Shown: positions 1-6,726 of the stretch, piece after piece
Numbering within the stretch: the stretch's first letter is position 1
How the letters are laid out: the number at the start of each line of letters is the position of its first letter
Assembly: GCA_903858185.1 (NCBI GenBank)
Contig: CAIOHT010000012.1
Span: forward strand, 163,873 to 227,872
Direction: 5' to 3'
DNA length: 64,000 nucleotides
Origin: an uncultured Caulobacterales bacterium
GTDB lineage: Bacteria; Pseudomonadota; Alphaproteobacteria; Caulobacterales; Caulobacteraceae
Program-made: the position numbers and the translations under genes
Notes under the pieces: model-generated
Seen by the model: only the letters and a program-made list of their open reading frames with translations
Told to the model about the DNA's origin: nothing
The model's database searches: none

Positions 1-1118
1 TGGCCGGGCGCCAGTCCGCCCAGCTCCGCCGCCGCGATGTGGGCCAGGCTGGCGCCACGCCAGCGGGTCGCGGTCAGCAGCTCATGCGCAGACGCCATGG
101 CCTTCAGTCGGCCGGCGAACGCCGCCAGGAAGCCCTCGGTCGAGGTCGTGCGGCGGGCCGATTGCGCCGCGAGCGACTGGACGGCCGCCAGCACGTTCTT
201 CACGCGGTGGTCGAGCTCGGCCAGGAGGGTCTCGCGGCGCTCTTCCTCCGCCTTGCGCTCGGTGATGTCCCGGACGACGCCGACAATTCGCCGGGGCGCC
301 TCGCTGCCGTCGGGCACTACCACCCCCGATCCCTGAACCCAGCGCTCGCGGCCGTCGTCAGGCCGGATGATCCGGTATTCGGCGCTGTAGCGCCCTGCGC
401 CGCGCAGGCCCTGTTCGACGGTCTTCTTCAGGCCGGCGACGTCGTCGGGATGCACGAGCCGGAACGCGAGGTCGCCACCCACGCCCCTGGCCGTGCCGGA
501 CCCGGCTCCGGTGATCGCGCGCATGCGCTCGCTGATCACCATCCGGTCGCGGGCGGTGTCCCACTCGAACTCGCCAAGGCCCGCGGCATCCAGCGCCAGC
601 TCGACCCGGCTGTGGTCGAGCCGCGCGCGGCGTTCGGCGTCAATCGTCTCGGCGTCATGCGCCAGCATCTCGCTGGCGAGCGCGGCCAGATCCTCAAGCG
701 CCAGCCGCTCGGCCTCGGTATGGGCCGCATGGGGTTCGGGGTCGCCGACCGACAGGACGCCGATCACCTCGCCGCCCGGCGCCAGCAGCGGCGCGCCGGC
801 GTAAAAGCGGACATCGACCCCGTCGAAGCTTCGCAGATGCGCGGCGAACAGCGGGTCCGCCTGGATATCGTCGCTGACAAGCGTCCGCGGATTGCGCACC
901 ATGAAGTCGGCGATGCTGCCGGCGCGCGGGTACGGACCGCCCGGCACGCCGATGCGCGCCTTGTGCCAGAGGCGGTCCTCGTCGACGAGCACGACGGCGG
1001 CTCGGGGCGCGCGCAGGATCATGGCGGCCATCCGGGCGATCCGGTCGAAACGGCGGTCCGGCCCGCTGTCGAGCGCGTGCAGTGACCGCAACGCCCTCAG
1101 CCGCGCGGCTTCGTTCAT
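1..1118 (-). CDS. GAF-PAS-HWE sensor histidine kinase, 3' end outside the window
   Basis: The reading frame is open from an ATG at 1118 to the left edge, about 372 codons, so the C-terminal ATPase domain is off the window. Translation shows an N-terminal GAF-like region (about residues 10-150, with a segment reading AAVVLVDEDRLWHK), a PAS fold with its PAC end (about 165-285, ending IVGVVRDITERKAEEE), then the phosphoacceptor segment ELDHRVKNVLAAVQ with the histidine near residue 304. That motif is typical of HWE/HisKA_2 kinases, which in alphaproteobacteria often feed the PhyR stress pathway. No membrane segment is visible, so it is probably cytosolic. A near-consensus EcfG promoter reads toward it (GGAAC-N16-GGTT on the minus strand, 1253-1229). 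Its partner is not shown by the sequence; proximity to phyR is suggestive only. Confidence 0.85.
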   Translation of the reverse strand, partial: MNEAARLRALRSLHALDSGPDRRFDRIARMAAMILRAPRAAVVLVDEDRLWHKARIGVPGGPYPRAGSIADFMVRNPRTLVSDDIQADPLFAAHLRSFDGVDVRFYAGAPLLAPGGEVIGVLSVGDPEPHAAHTEAERLALEDLAALASEMLAHDAETIDAERRARLDHSRVELALDAAGLGEFEWDTARDRMVISERMRAITGAGSGTARGVGGDLAFRLVHPDDVAGLKKTVEQGLRGAGRYSAEYRIIRPDDGRERWVQGSGVVVPDGSEAPRRIVGVVRDITERKAEEERRETLLAELDHRVKNVLAAVQSLAAQSARRTTSTEGFLAAFAGRLKAMASAHELLTATRWRGASLAHIAAAELGGLAPG

Positions 1119-1226
1119 CGCGGGGGCCTGAAGCGCAGCATCGTCCACAGACTCACCATAGCGGGCAACCCGCGCGCACGCGACAGGCGAGAATTCGTGG
1201 CGCCGGGGGCCTTGTATGGCTAGGAT

Positions 1227-1251
1227 GGAACCCGATCTAACGCGTTGCGTT
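1227..1251 (+). promoter_or_regulatory. EcfG-type promoter (GGAAC-N16-CGTT) for the DUF883 operon
   Basis: GGAAC at 1227-1231 and CGTT at 1248-1251 with a 16-base spacer exactly match the alphaproteobacterial EcfG/SigT consensus. The expected transcription start is near 1258, about 60 bases before the DUF883 start codon. On the opposite strand the same stretch offers GGAAC (1253-1249) and GGTT (1232-1229), one base off consensus, facing the HWE kinase gene. Confidence 0.85.
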
Positions 1252-1316
1252 CCCGGTCAGTCCCCCCGCTTGGAGGGCGGCCGGCTCCGGCGCGCCCACG
1301 ATCACGGAGTTTCCCC

Positions 1317-1664
1317 ATGTCCACCAACGCCTCAACCCCGACCACCCGTGAAGCCGACCAGGTCAAGTCTGACCTGAAGAGCGCCGCCAAACACGCCGAG
1401 CGAAGCTTCATCGAGGCCGCCGACCAGGCGCGCGACCGTCTGACCGAAGCGGCCCACCGCACCGAAGCGGCCGTCCGCGAAGGGATGGAGACGCTACGCG
1501 CCCAGAGCCGCGCCTACACCGACACGGCGACGGCCCAGTTTGATGACGCCCAGCGCTATGTCGTCGAGAAGGTCAAGGAACGTCCCGTGACCGCCACACT
1601 CGCCGGGATCGGCGTGGGTGTGTTGATCGGCCTGCTCCTCTCCAGCCGGGGCGATCGCCGCTGA
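1317..1664 (+). CDS. DUF883 / ElaB-YqjD family membrane-anchored stress protein
   Basis: This 115-residue protein has a long, charged, Ala/Glu-rich helical region (about residues 10-85) followed by KERPVTATLAGIGVGVLIGLLL and a short basic tail. The pattern is the one seen in ElaB/YqjD proteins, small C-tail-anchored inner-membrane proteins; E. coli YqjD binds ribosomes in stationary phase. The ATG at 1317 is chosen over upstream in-frame starts because it follows ACGGAG at a proper distance and because upstream codons look non-coding. It is first in a probable operon with the next membrane protein (TGATG overlap) and sodB. An exact EcfG promoter lies 66 bases upstream, so it is probably induced by general stress. 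Confidence 0.85.
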   Translation: MSTNASTPTTREADQVKSDLKSAAKHAERSFIEAADQARDRLTEAAHRTEAAVREGMETLRAQSRAYTDTATAQFDDAQRYVVEKVKERPVTATLAGIGVGVLIGLLLSSRGDRR

Positions 1665-2059
1665 TGATGGAACGGACGCTGATGGCTGTCGCGGCTGCCG
1701 CCGCTATCGCCGCCGCCGCAGCCGCCGGCGTCTTTTCGGCCTTCTTCGCCCTCTTCGCCTTCATCCAGCCTTACGTCGGTACGCCCGGCGCGGCCGCGAT
1801 CATCGCCGGTTGCTCGGCGCTGGTCGTGGCGGCAGCCGGGTTCGCCGCCGCCCGCAAGGCCGAAGGGGATCGCAAGCCCGGCCCGGCGCCGGTCGCTGAC
1901 GCCTCCCTGATCGACACGATCATGACGGTGGTCCGGGACCGGCCGCTGCTCTCGGCAGGCGCCGCCGTCGCGGCCGGGGTCTACGCCCTGCGCAATCCGC
2001 AGCTAGCCGCCGCCGTGATCCGCGCCTTCATGGACAAGCCGCCGCACGGCCGGAACTGA
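1664..2059 (+). CDS. small two-helix membrane protein, YqjE/holin-like
   Basis: This 131-residue protein starts with two hydrophobic segments (about residues 5-33 and 41-62, separated by a short loop). A soluble stretch with KAEGDRKPGP follows, then a weaker hydrophobic segment near 95-110 and a tail ending DKPPHGRN. Its ATG overlaps the DUF883 stop codon (TGATG), showing translational coupling. In enterobacteria yqjD is followed by yqjE, a holin-superfamily membrane protein, so an equivalent role is plausible from context and topology. I do not recognise a specific family by sequence. The EcfG promoter at 1227 should drive it together with its neighbours. Confidence 0.75.
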   Translation: MMERTLMAVAAAAAIAAAAAAGVFSAFFALFAFIQPYVGTPGAAAIIAGCSALVVAAAGFAAARKAEGDRKPGPAPVADASLIDTIMTVVRDRPLLSAGAAVAAGVYALRNPQLAAAVIRAFMDKPPHGRN

Positions 2060-2107
2060 CACCGTCGCGGCGCGCTTCTCTCCGGACCCTGTCTTCCGGA
2101 GCGCGCC

Positions 2108-2776
2108 ATGTTCATTCTCCCCGAGCTGCCCTATCGGCCTGACGCCCTGGCCCCGGTGATCTCCGCCGAAACCCTGCGGTTTCACCACGGCAAGCATCAC
2201 AAGACCTACGTCGAGACGCTGAACGGGCTGCTCGAAGCGACCGGCGAGTCTCCGGACAGTCTCGAGCAGGTCGTCCGCGACGCCGCCCGAGACGTCGCCC
2301 GGGTCAAGCGCTTCAACAATGCCGCCCAGGCCTGGAACCACGGCTTCTTCTGGGACGCCATGTCGCCTCGAGGCGGGGCGCCGACCGGGGCGCTGGCCGC
2401 GGCTATCGAGGCCGGTTTCGGCGGGCTCTCTGACCTGAAGGCGACCTTCGTCAGGACCGGCGTTGAGCATTTCGGGTCAGGCTGGGTCTGGTTGCTGGCC
2501 GAGGGTAGCGAGATCAGGGTTGTGGCGACCCATGACGCCGATGGGCCGTTGACGCTGGACGGCGCCGTACCGCTGACCGTCTGCGACCTCTGGGAACATG
2601 CCTACTATCTCGACCATCAGAACGACCGGAAGGGGTTCCTCGAAGCCTGGTTCGACGGCCTGCTGAACTGGGAACTGGCCAGCGAACAGTATGCCGTCGC
2701 GCAGGGCCATGGCGCGGCCTGGGCCTATCCGGCGCCGGTGTCCGCCGAAGGAACGGCGCGCGACGCGAGGCGTTGA
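2108..2776 (+). CDS. sodB: superoxide dismutase [Fe]
   Basis: The 222-residue product converts superoxide to hydrogen peroxide and oxygen. It has the N-terminal helical hairpin with the first metal ligand (FHHGKHHKTYVETLN), the second in AAQAWNHGFFW, and the third and fourth in DLWEHAYYLDHQ. The AAQ.WNH form (Gln in the N-domain) is typical of iron rather than manganese enzymes. There is no signal peptide, so it is cytosolic. It is longer than the usual 190-200 residues because of a C-terminal tail rich in Ala and Arg. It sits 48 bases after the membrane-protein gene with no promoter I can see between, so it is probably co-transcribed from the EcfG promoter at 1227. The last codons contain another EcfG promoter that serves the downstream DUF1328 gene. 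Confidence 0.95.
   Translation: MFILPELPYRPDALAPVISAETLRFHHGKHHKTYVETLNGLLEATGESPDSLEQVVRDAARDVARVKRFNNAAQAWNHGFFWDAMSPRGGAPTGALAAAIEAGFGGLSDLKATFVRTGVEHFGSGWVWLLAEGSEIRVVATHDADGPLTLDGAVPLTVCDLWEHAYYLDHQNDRKGFLEAWFDGLLNWELASEQYAVAQGHGAAWAYPAPVSAEGTARDARR
2750..2774 (+). promoter_or_regulatory. EcfG-type promoter inside the 3' end of sodB
   Basis: GGAAC at 2750-2754 and CGTT at 2771-2774 are separated by 16 bases, an exact match. The promoter lies in the last nine codons of sodB and points to the DUF1328 gene, whose ATG is 54 bases downstream. Confidence 0.75.
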
Positions 2777-2827
2777 GCGTTCCAAGGGCTGTTCAGGACT
2801 GCCTGATCCAGACGGGAGACAAGCACT

Positions 2828-2998
2828 ATGCTCAGATGGGCGCTTACATTTCTGGTCGTCGCACTTATCGCGGGGTTCCTCGGCTTCGGGGGTCTCGCAG
2901 GCACGGCGGTCGATATCGCCAGGATCCTGTTCTTCATCTTCCTGGTGCTGTTCCTGGTTTCCACCGTGATGCACCTGGTCAGGGGCCGCGCGCCATAG
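2828..2998 (+). CDS. DUF1328 small membrane protein (YtjA family)
   Basis: This 56-residue protein consists almost entirely of two membrane helices: [16 protein letters not shown] with a GFGGLAGTA turn, then [17 protein letters not shown] and a short basic end, HLVRGRAP. This is the DUF1328/YtjA pattern (typically 50-60 residues, inner membrane). These genes are common members of general stress regulons. An AGACGGGAGACA Shine-Dalgarno region precedes the ATG. The promoter at 2750 and the terminator at 3025 would make it a monocistronic EcfG-dependent unit. Confidence 0.9.
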   Translation: MLRWALTFLVVALIAGFLGFGGLAGTAVDIARILFFIFLVLFLVSTVMHLVRGRAP

Positions 2999-3024
2999 GG
3001 CGCCGGCTTCAGGCATGACGTCAG

Positions 3025-3054
3025 GCGGCGGGGGCTCATCCCCCCGCCGCTTTT
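3025..3054 (+). terminator. intrinsic terminator after the DUF1328 gene
   Basis: A perfect 10-bp stem (GCGGCGGGGG at 3025-3034, CCCCCGCCGC at 3041-3050) with a 6-base loop is followed by TTTT. It also separates this unit from the convergent phosphoesterase gene that ends at 3063. Confidence 0.85.
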
Positions 3055-3062
3055 CGTTGGAA

Positions 3063-3857
3063 TCAGGCCCTGGCGGGCCGCCGGTCGATCGACCAGGTGC
3101 GCCAGGTCTCGAAGTGCGAGCCTGTCCAGGCCAGGGCAGTCACCCTGATGATGGCCTCGTCGACCTCGATGCAGTTGAAGCCGATCGGGGCGTCGCGCTC
3201 GCGGATCGACAGCGTACTCGCGCCCACCGCCCAGGTGTGTCCGTCGCCGCCCGGATAGGGCAGGACGAACGGCGCGTGCACGTGGCCTGTCAGCACCAGA
3301 TCCACACCGCCCTGCGACAGGGCGACGGCGGCCTCGTGCCCGCCATGGACCTGGCCGCTCATCGGCCCGCCGATCATCTCGACCAGCGGGTGGTGGCAGG
3401 CCACGACCTTCAGGGCGCCGGCGGGTTCGTTTGCAAGGGCGCTGACCGCGCTGCTGACCTGCCGCGCCGATATGGCCCCTTTGGACCAGTTGGTCCGCAG
3501 TTGCACCCCGCGGGCGGTGTTGATGGAGGCCACGGCCAGTCCTGCCCGCCGGAGCGGCGTGGACGGCAGGGGCCCGAAATGCCGTTCGTAGCGCTTCCAC
3601 GGCGCGAACAGCCGCTTCATCAGACTGAAGTAGGGCGTGTCGTGATTGCCTGGCACGACCAGCGAATCGACGGCGAGGCTATGGATCCAGCGCCGCGCTG
3701 CGAGAAACTCGGTCTCGGATCCGTCCCGGGTGACGTCGCCTGTAATGATCGCCAGGTCGGGACGGGTCCGGGCGATCCAGGCCGCCGTCGCGCCGACCGC
3801 GTCCCTGTGCTCGCCGCCGAAATGAATGTCGGACAGATGGACCAGGCGAAGGGTCAC
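3063..3857 (-). CDS. calcineurin-like metallophosphoesterase
   Basis: The 264-residue protein carries every metal-binding motif of the calcineurin-like superfamily in order: LSDIHFGG (near residue 8), ITGDVTRDG (38), VPGNHD (68), ACHHP (153) and LTGHVHAP (190). It should be an active two-metal phosphoesterase, but the substrate (nucleotide, phospholipid or protein) cannot be told. There is no signal peptide. The start is a GTG that overlaps the stop of the upstream lipid-kinase-like gene (GTGA), so the two are translationally coupled. A kinase and a phosphatase encoded together suggest a shared lipid or small-molecule phosphate pathway; this is inference. The pair is under the EcfG promoter at 4806-4781. 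Confidence 0.9.
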   Translation of the reverse strand: MTLRLVHLSDIHFGGEHRDAVGATAAWIARTRPDLAIITGDVTRDGSETEFLAARRWIHSLAVDSLVVPGNHDTPYFSLMKRLFAPWKRYERHFGPLPSTPLRRAGLAVASINTARGVQLRTNWSKGAISARQVSSAVSALANEPAGALKVVACHHPLVEMIGGPMSGQVHGGHEAAVALSQGGVDLVLTGHVHAPFVLPYPGGDGHTWAVGASTLSIRERDAPIGFNCIEVDEAIIRVTALAWTGSHFETWRTWSIDRRPARA

Positions 3858-4723
3858 GCGACCGTCCCCGGTTCACGCGGGACGAGCGCGCGGAAGGCCA
3901 CCGGCTTGAACCGGAAGCTGACGATCCGCCCCAGCCGTGTGGGCTCGCCGTCCAGCACGGCGGGGATGCGTCCGGTGGCCCAGGCGGCGCCGGCGCGGAT
4001 GCGGGTGACCTCCACCGTCTGGTCGGAGCGCCAGTCCCCGAGCGCGGCGCGGAAGCCCAGCCGGAAGATCTCCAGCGCCCCCCCGGGGTCGATGGCGGCG
4101 GCCTCGAGATAGCCCTCGTCGTCGTCCATGGCGCTTGAGACCAGCGGGCACATCAGCGCCAGCGCCTCGGCCTTGGCGCGCGGCCGACCCTCCAGCCTGA
4201 AGCGCAACCGGCTCGAAAAGGCGCGCCGCAGCGCCGCCCGCGCTCGTATCAGAGCCCCGCTCAGGTCGCCGCGGCGGGCTGCTTCCCGCGCCTCGGCCCA
4301 AAGCGCCGGAGACCCCAGGATGGCCGCAACATAGAAGGCCCTGCCGGCGATCACGCCGCCGGACACCGGCTTGACGACGCCGTCCTCCATAATGTCCGCG
4401 AGGGCGGTTTTCCAGTCCCGACCGCCATAGAGGGCGTTTGGCAGCATGTTCATCGTCCCGCCGGGCAGCGGCGCGACCAGCGGTCCTCCGGGGCCGCACA
4501 GTTCCGCCGCGGCGCGCGCGGTCCCGTCGCCGGCGACGGTGACCAGGAGGTCGGGGCCTGTGTCGAGCGCGGCCTGCAGGCAGGCCACCAGCCCGGCCTC
4601 GCCCGGGACCGTGACCTGGCCATGCAGCCCCGCCGCGGCAAGGATGCGTTCGGCTTCCGCCACGGAGTCCGGGCCCGCACTGCCCGAGGCGGGGTTCACC
4701 ACAATGGCGATCCGCTTGAACAC
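3854..4723 (-). CDS. diacylglycerol kinase family (DagK/YegS-like) lipid kinase
   Basis: The 289-residue protein starts FKRIAIVVNPASGS and contains the nucleotide-binding VAGDGTARAAAE and the following PLPGGTMNMLPNALYG, hallmark motifs of the DAGK catalytic domain. The C-terminal half is the usual beta-rich lipid-binding domain with RIPAVLDGEPT. Enzymes of this family phosphorylate diacylglycerol, sphingoid or ceramide-like lipids; the substrate here is not deducible. A GTG at 4723 is chosen as start because CGGGAGG sits directly upstream at correct spacing, and upstream codons lack the conserved domain. It is first in a two-gene operon with the phosphoesterase. An exact EcfG promoter lies 58 bases upstream, making lipid phosphorylation a probable stress output. 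Confidence 0.88.
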   Translation of the reverse strand: MFKRIAIVVNPASGSAGPDSVAEAERILAAAGLHGQVTVPGEAGLVACLQAALDTGPDLLVTVAGDGTARAAAELCGPGGPLVAPLPGGTMNMLPNALYGGRDWKTALADIMEDGVVKPVSGGVIAGRAFYVAAILGSPALWAEAREAARRGDLSGALIRARAALRRAFSSRLRFRLEGRPRAKAEALALMCPLVSSAMDDDEGYLEAAAIDPGGALEIFRLGFRAALGDWRSDQTVEVTRIRAGAAWATGRIPAVLDGEPTRLGRIVSFRFKPVAFRALVPREPGTVA

Positions 4724-4780
4724 GGCCGCCTCCCGACTGGCTTTCACGTTGATTGGTCTCCCTCGTCCCGTCCGCAGCCT

Positions 4781-4806
4781 AACGGTCAGGGCGCCCTGCA
4801 TGTTCC
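4781..4806 (-). promoter_or_regulatory. EcfG-type promoter for the lipid kinase-phosphoesterase operon
   Basis: On the minus strand GGAAC (4806-4802), a 17-base spacer and CGTT (4784-4781) match the consensus. It is almost back to back with the plus-strand promoter at 4813. Confidence 0.85.
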
Positions 4807-4812
4807 GTTCAT

Positions 4813-4837
4813 GGAACCCGAAGCGAGCCCGAACGTT
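4813..4837 (+). promoter_or_regulatory. EcfG-type promoter for the lipoprotein pair
   Basis: GGAAC (4813-4817), a 16-base spacer and CGTT (4834-4837) match the consensus exactly. The first lipoprotein ATG is 25 bases after the -10 element, so the leader should be short. Confidence 0.85.
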
Positions 4838-4861
4838 GGCAAATCGCACGAGGAGCAGCCG

Positions 4862-5107
4862 ATGCACAGGACTCTTGTCGCGCTGGCGGGCGGCGGCCTC
4901 ATCACGGCGGCCTGCGCCTCCACCGGACAAGCCGGGCACGGCGTCATCCCCGTCGCTGCCGACGCACCCGCAGACTGTCGCCTGGCGGATAAATGGGTCG
5001 CTGGGCCGCTGCTGACCGGGCTCCAGTTTCCCGATAGTCTAATCGACCGGTACTCCTGTTTCGATCCGGCGTTCGACGAGGTCGTCGACCGCCCCTTTTT
5101 GGTCTGA
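4862..5107 (+). CDS. small putative lipoprotein of unknown function
   Basis: The 81-residue product begins MHRTLVALAGGGLITAAC, a lipoprotein signal with a lipobox-like TAAC near residue 18. The mature part contains two further cysteines (ADCRLADKW and RYSCFDPAF), which could form a disulfide in the periplasm. It ends DEVVDRPFLV. I do not recognise a family. GAGGAGC precedes the ATG at a good distance. It lies 25 bases after an exact EcfG promoter and 10 bases before the OmpA-like lipoprotein gene, so the two are probably co-transcribed as a stress-induced envelope unit. Confidence 0.75.
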   Translation: MHRTLVALAGGGLITAACASTGQAGHGVIPVAADAPADCRLADKWVAGPLLTGLQFPDSLIDRYSCFDPAFDEVVDRPFLV

Positions 5108-5117
5108 GGGTTGGGTA

Positions 5118-5558
5118 ATGAACAGAACTTCGAAACTGGCCGTGCTGGGCGCGGCCGCAATGATGCTCAGCGGCTGTGGGACCCTGAGCGGGCTTGGGCG
5201 GGTCAAGACGCCCAATGTCTGCCAGGATCTGACGGTGTCGATCTATTTCGAGCGGGATTCCGCTGCGATCACCCGCGAGGCGCAGGCGGTGCTGAAGGGC
5301 GCTGGCGACATGACGAGGGGCTGCACCCTCGGCCAGGTCGACGTGACGGGTCTGGCGGACTCGGTCGGCGATCCGGCAGCCAATCTGGTCCTGTCGCGGA
5401 AGCGGGCGGAGACGGTTCGCAAGGCGGTTGCCCGTCTCGGCTTCTCAACGGTGAACTTTGAAGTCGATGCGGTGGGCGAAAAGGGCGCGGTAACGGCCTC
5501 GGGCGCGGACCGGCCCCTGCGTCGACGGACCGACGTCACGTTCCGCCTGTCTCGCTAG
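5118..5558 (+). CDS. OmpA-like peptidoglycan-binding lipoprotein
   Basis: The 146-residue protein has a lipoprotein signal (LAVLGAAAMMLSGC, cysteine near residue 20), then a compact OmpA/MotB-type domain from about residue 38 to the end: VSIYFERDSAAIT, VDVTGLADSVGDPAANLVLSRKRAETVRKAV and RRRTDVTFRL. Such domains bind diaminopimelate in peptidoglycan, so it should tether the outer membrane to the wall. The usual G.(T/A)D..G segment reads GLADSVGDP, and the Arg of the SRKRAETVR helix is present. It is second in the EcfG-driven pair that begins at 4862. Confidence 0.88.
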   Translation: MNRTSKLAVLGAAAMMLSGCGTLSGLGRVKTPNVCQDLTVSIYFERDSAAITREAQAVLKGAGDMTRGCTLGQVDVTGLADSVGDPAANLVLSRKRAETVRKAVARLGFSTVNFEVDAVGEKGAVTASGADRPLRRRTDVTFRLSR

Positions 5559-5561
5559 ACC

Positions 5562-5684
5562 GACAAAAAACAGGGGGCGGACGCGGGGTCCGCCCCCTGA
5601 AGGTTCGCATCGGGACGGGGTGCGGAGGCGACAGGCTGGCTTTCACCAGCCTCAAGTCGGGGGGGGCGTCGCCGCCTCCGCAAT
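5562..5684 (-). ncRNA. candidate EcfG-dependent small RNA with C8 loop (GsrN-like)
   Basis: No convincing protein is encoded between 5559 and 5786, but the minus strand has a full sRNA architecture. An exact EcfG promoter ends at 5690. The predicted transcript starts near 5684. A 5' stem (TGCGGAGGCG, 5682-5673, pairing with CGCCTCCGCA, 5630-5621) encloses eight consecutive C residues (5666-5659) and a perfect inner hairpin (AGGCTGG and CCAGCCT around TGAAAG, 5653-5634). After a short linker a strong terminator hairpin (5599-5571) is followed by TTTTTT. The predicted length is about 120 nt. Caulobacter GsrN is a SigT-controlled sRNA of similar size that uses a C-rich exposed loop on targets such as katG. 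The architecture matches, but homology is not demonstrated here. Confidence 0.7.
5564..5599 (-). terminator. intrinsic terminator of the candidate sRNA
   Basis: CAGGGGGCGGA (plus strand 5571-5581) and TCCGCCCCCTG (5589-5599) form an 11-bp stem with a 7-base loop. The minus strand continues as a run of T residues (complement of 5570-5565). The poly-T side shows the terminator works for minus-strand transcripts, although the hairpin may also stop the OmpA-like transcript. Confidence 0.85.
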
Positions 5685-5689
5685 TCAAT

Positions 5690-5715
5690 AACGTGGCGAC
5701 CCGCCATTCCGTTCC
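5690..5715 (-). promoter_or_regulatory. EcfG-type promoter driving the candidate sRNA
   Basis: On the minus strand GGAAC (5715-5711), a 17-base spacer and CGTT (5693-5690) match the EcfG consensus. It lies beyond the 3' end of phyR and faces no protein-coding gene, which is the main reason to look for an RNA product. Confidence 0.85.
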
Positions 5716-5786
5716 GGCCGTTCCGGAAAAAATCCGATACGCCGACGCCCCTGGTCTCCCGGGCCATCGGCGAAATCTGTCGTGGA

Positions 5787-6578
5787 TCAGGCCGCCCTGG
5801 CGGTGCGGCCCGGATGGAAGAACAGGGCCTGGCCGATCGCCGCCTTCACCGTTTCCGGCTGGAAGGGCCTGGTGATCAGGAAGGTCGGCTCCGGCCGCTC
5901 ACCTGTGAGCAGCCGTTCCGGGAAGGCGGTGATGAAGATCACCGGGACGTCGTAATGACCCAGGATGTCCTTGACCGCGTCGATGCCTGACGAACCATCG
6001 GCCAGCTGGATGTCCGCAAGCACCAGACCCGGCGCCTTGCGGGCGACGACCTCGACCGCTTCGGTGCGGGTCGCGGCAATGTCGACCACGGTGTGACCGA
6101 GCTCGCGCACCAGCGCCTCGATATCGGCGGCAATGACCGGCTCATCCTCGATGATCAGGACATCGGTCGCCAGCTCGGCGTCGATTTCCGTCTGGGCCTG
6201 GGAGATCAGCCGTTCGACGTCCGGAAAGTCGGTGTCGAGGACCTGCGCCGTTTCGCTGGGCGTGAACCCTTCGAGCGCGGTCAGAAGGAAGGCCTGGCGC
6301 GAGCGCGGGGCGATGCGCATCAGTCGCTGGCTGGCGTCCTGACCGTCGCCCGGCGTGCGGTCTTCCAGCTTCGCGCCGGAGGTGCACCAGATGGCGTGGA
6401 ACACATGATAGAGCGCGACGCGCGGCGAGAGCCGGCTGTCGAGCTGCTTTTCGCCGGCCGCCAGAGCTTCAAGCGCAACCCGTACATACTGGTCGCCGGT
6501 CGACTGGCTCCCCGTAAGCGCCCGTGCGTATCGACGCATGTAGGGCAGGTGCGGCGCCAGACGAGCAAGAAGACTCAT
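5787..6578 (-). CDS. phyR: general stress response regulator PhyR (anti-anti-sigma factor)
   Basis: The 263-residue protein has the diagnostic PhyR layout: an N-terminal sigma-factor-like domain (residues 1-135, no DNA-binding role expected) and a C-terminal receiver (about 138-258). The receiver shows IIEDEP (acidic pocket, residues 144-145), VLADIQLADG (phospho-Asp 189) and FITAFPE (Thr 217). The usual conserved Lys before Pro is an Arg here (LITRPF, residue 237). When phosphorylated, PhyR binds NepR and frees EcfG. It is divergent from nepR-ecfG with 229 bases between the start codons, and both sides carry exact EcfG promoters, giving autoactivation. Length and arrangement match Caulobacter PhyR. 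Confidence 0.97.
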   Translation of the reverse strand: MSLLARLAPHLPYMRRYARALTGSQSTGDQYVRVALEALAAGEKQLDSRLSPRVALYHVFHAIWCTSGAKLEDRTPGDGQDASQRLMRIAPRSRQAFLLTALEGFTPSETAQVLDTDFPDVERLISQAQTEIDAELATDVLIIEDEPVIAADIEALVRELGHTVVDIAATRTEAVEVVARKAPGLVLADIQLADGSSGIDAVKDILGHYDVPVIFITAFPERLLTGERPEPTFLITRPFQPETVKAAIGQALFFHPGRTARAA

Positions 6579-6660
6579 AACCCCTCCCGATTTCAGGTCT
6601 CAAGGTGGAAGCGCGCGCCAGCACCCGCAAGGACGGTGACGCGTCTCCCTCGGGATCGCC

Positions 6661-6685
6661 AACGCGTCGGAACGGCAGTGGTTCC
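6661..6685 (-). promoter_or_regulatory. EcfG-type promoter for phyR
   Basis: On the minus strand GGAAC (6685-6681), a 16-base spacer and CGTT (6664-6661) match the consensus. The -10 lies 83 bases before the phyR start. The -35 box is embedded in a palindrome, GTTCCCGGAAC (6681-6691). Confidence 0.9.
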
Positions 6686-6726
6686 CGGAACAGGTTGCCT
6701 GGGGCGCAATATAGAACAATGTTCCG

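Noticed and set aside
5555-5767. 70-codon minus-strand open frame covering the sRNA region
   Set aside because: It starts upstream of the mapped-by-motif promoter, lacks a ribosome site and has Arg/Pro-rich low-quality composition; the RNA structure explains the sequence better.
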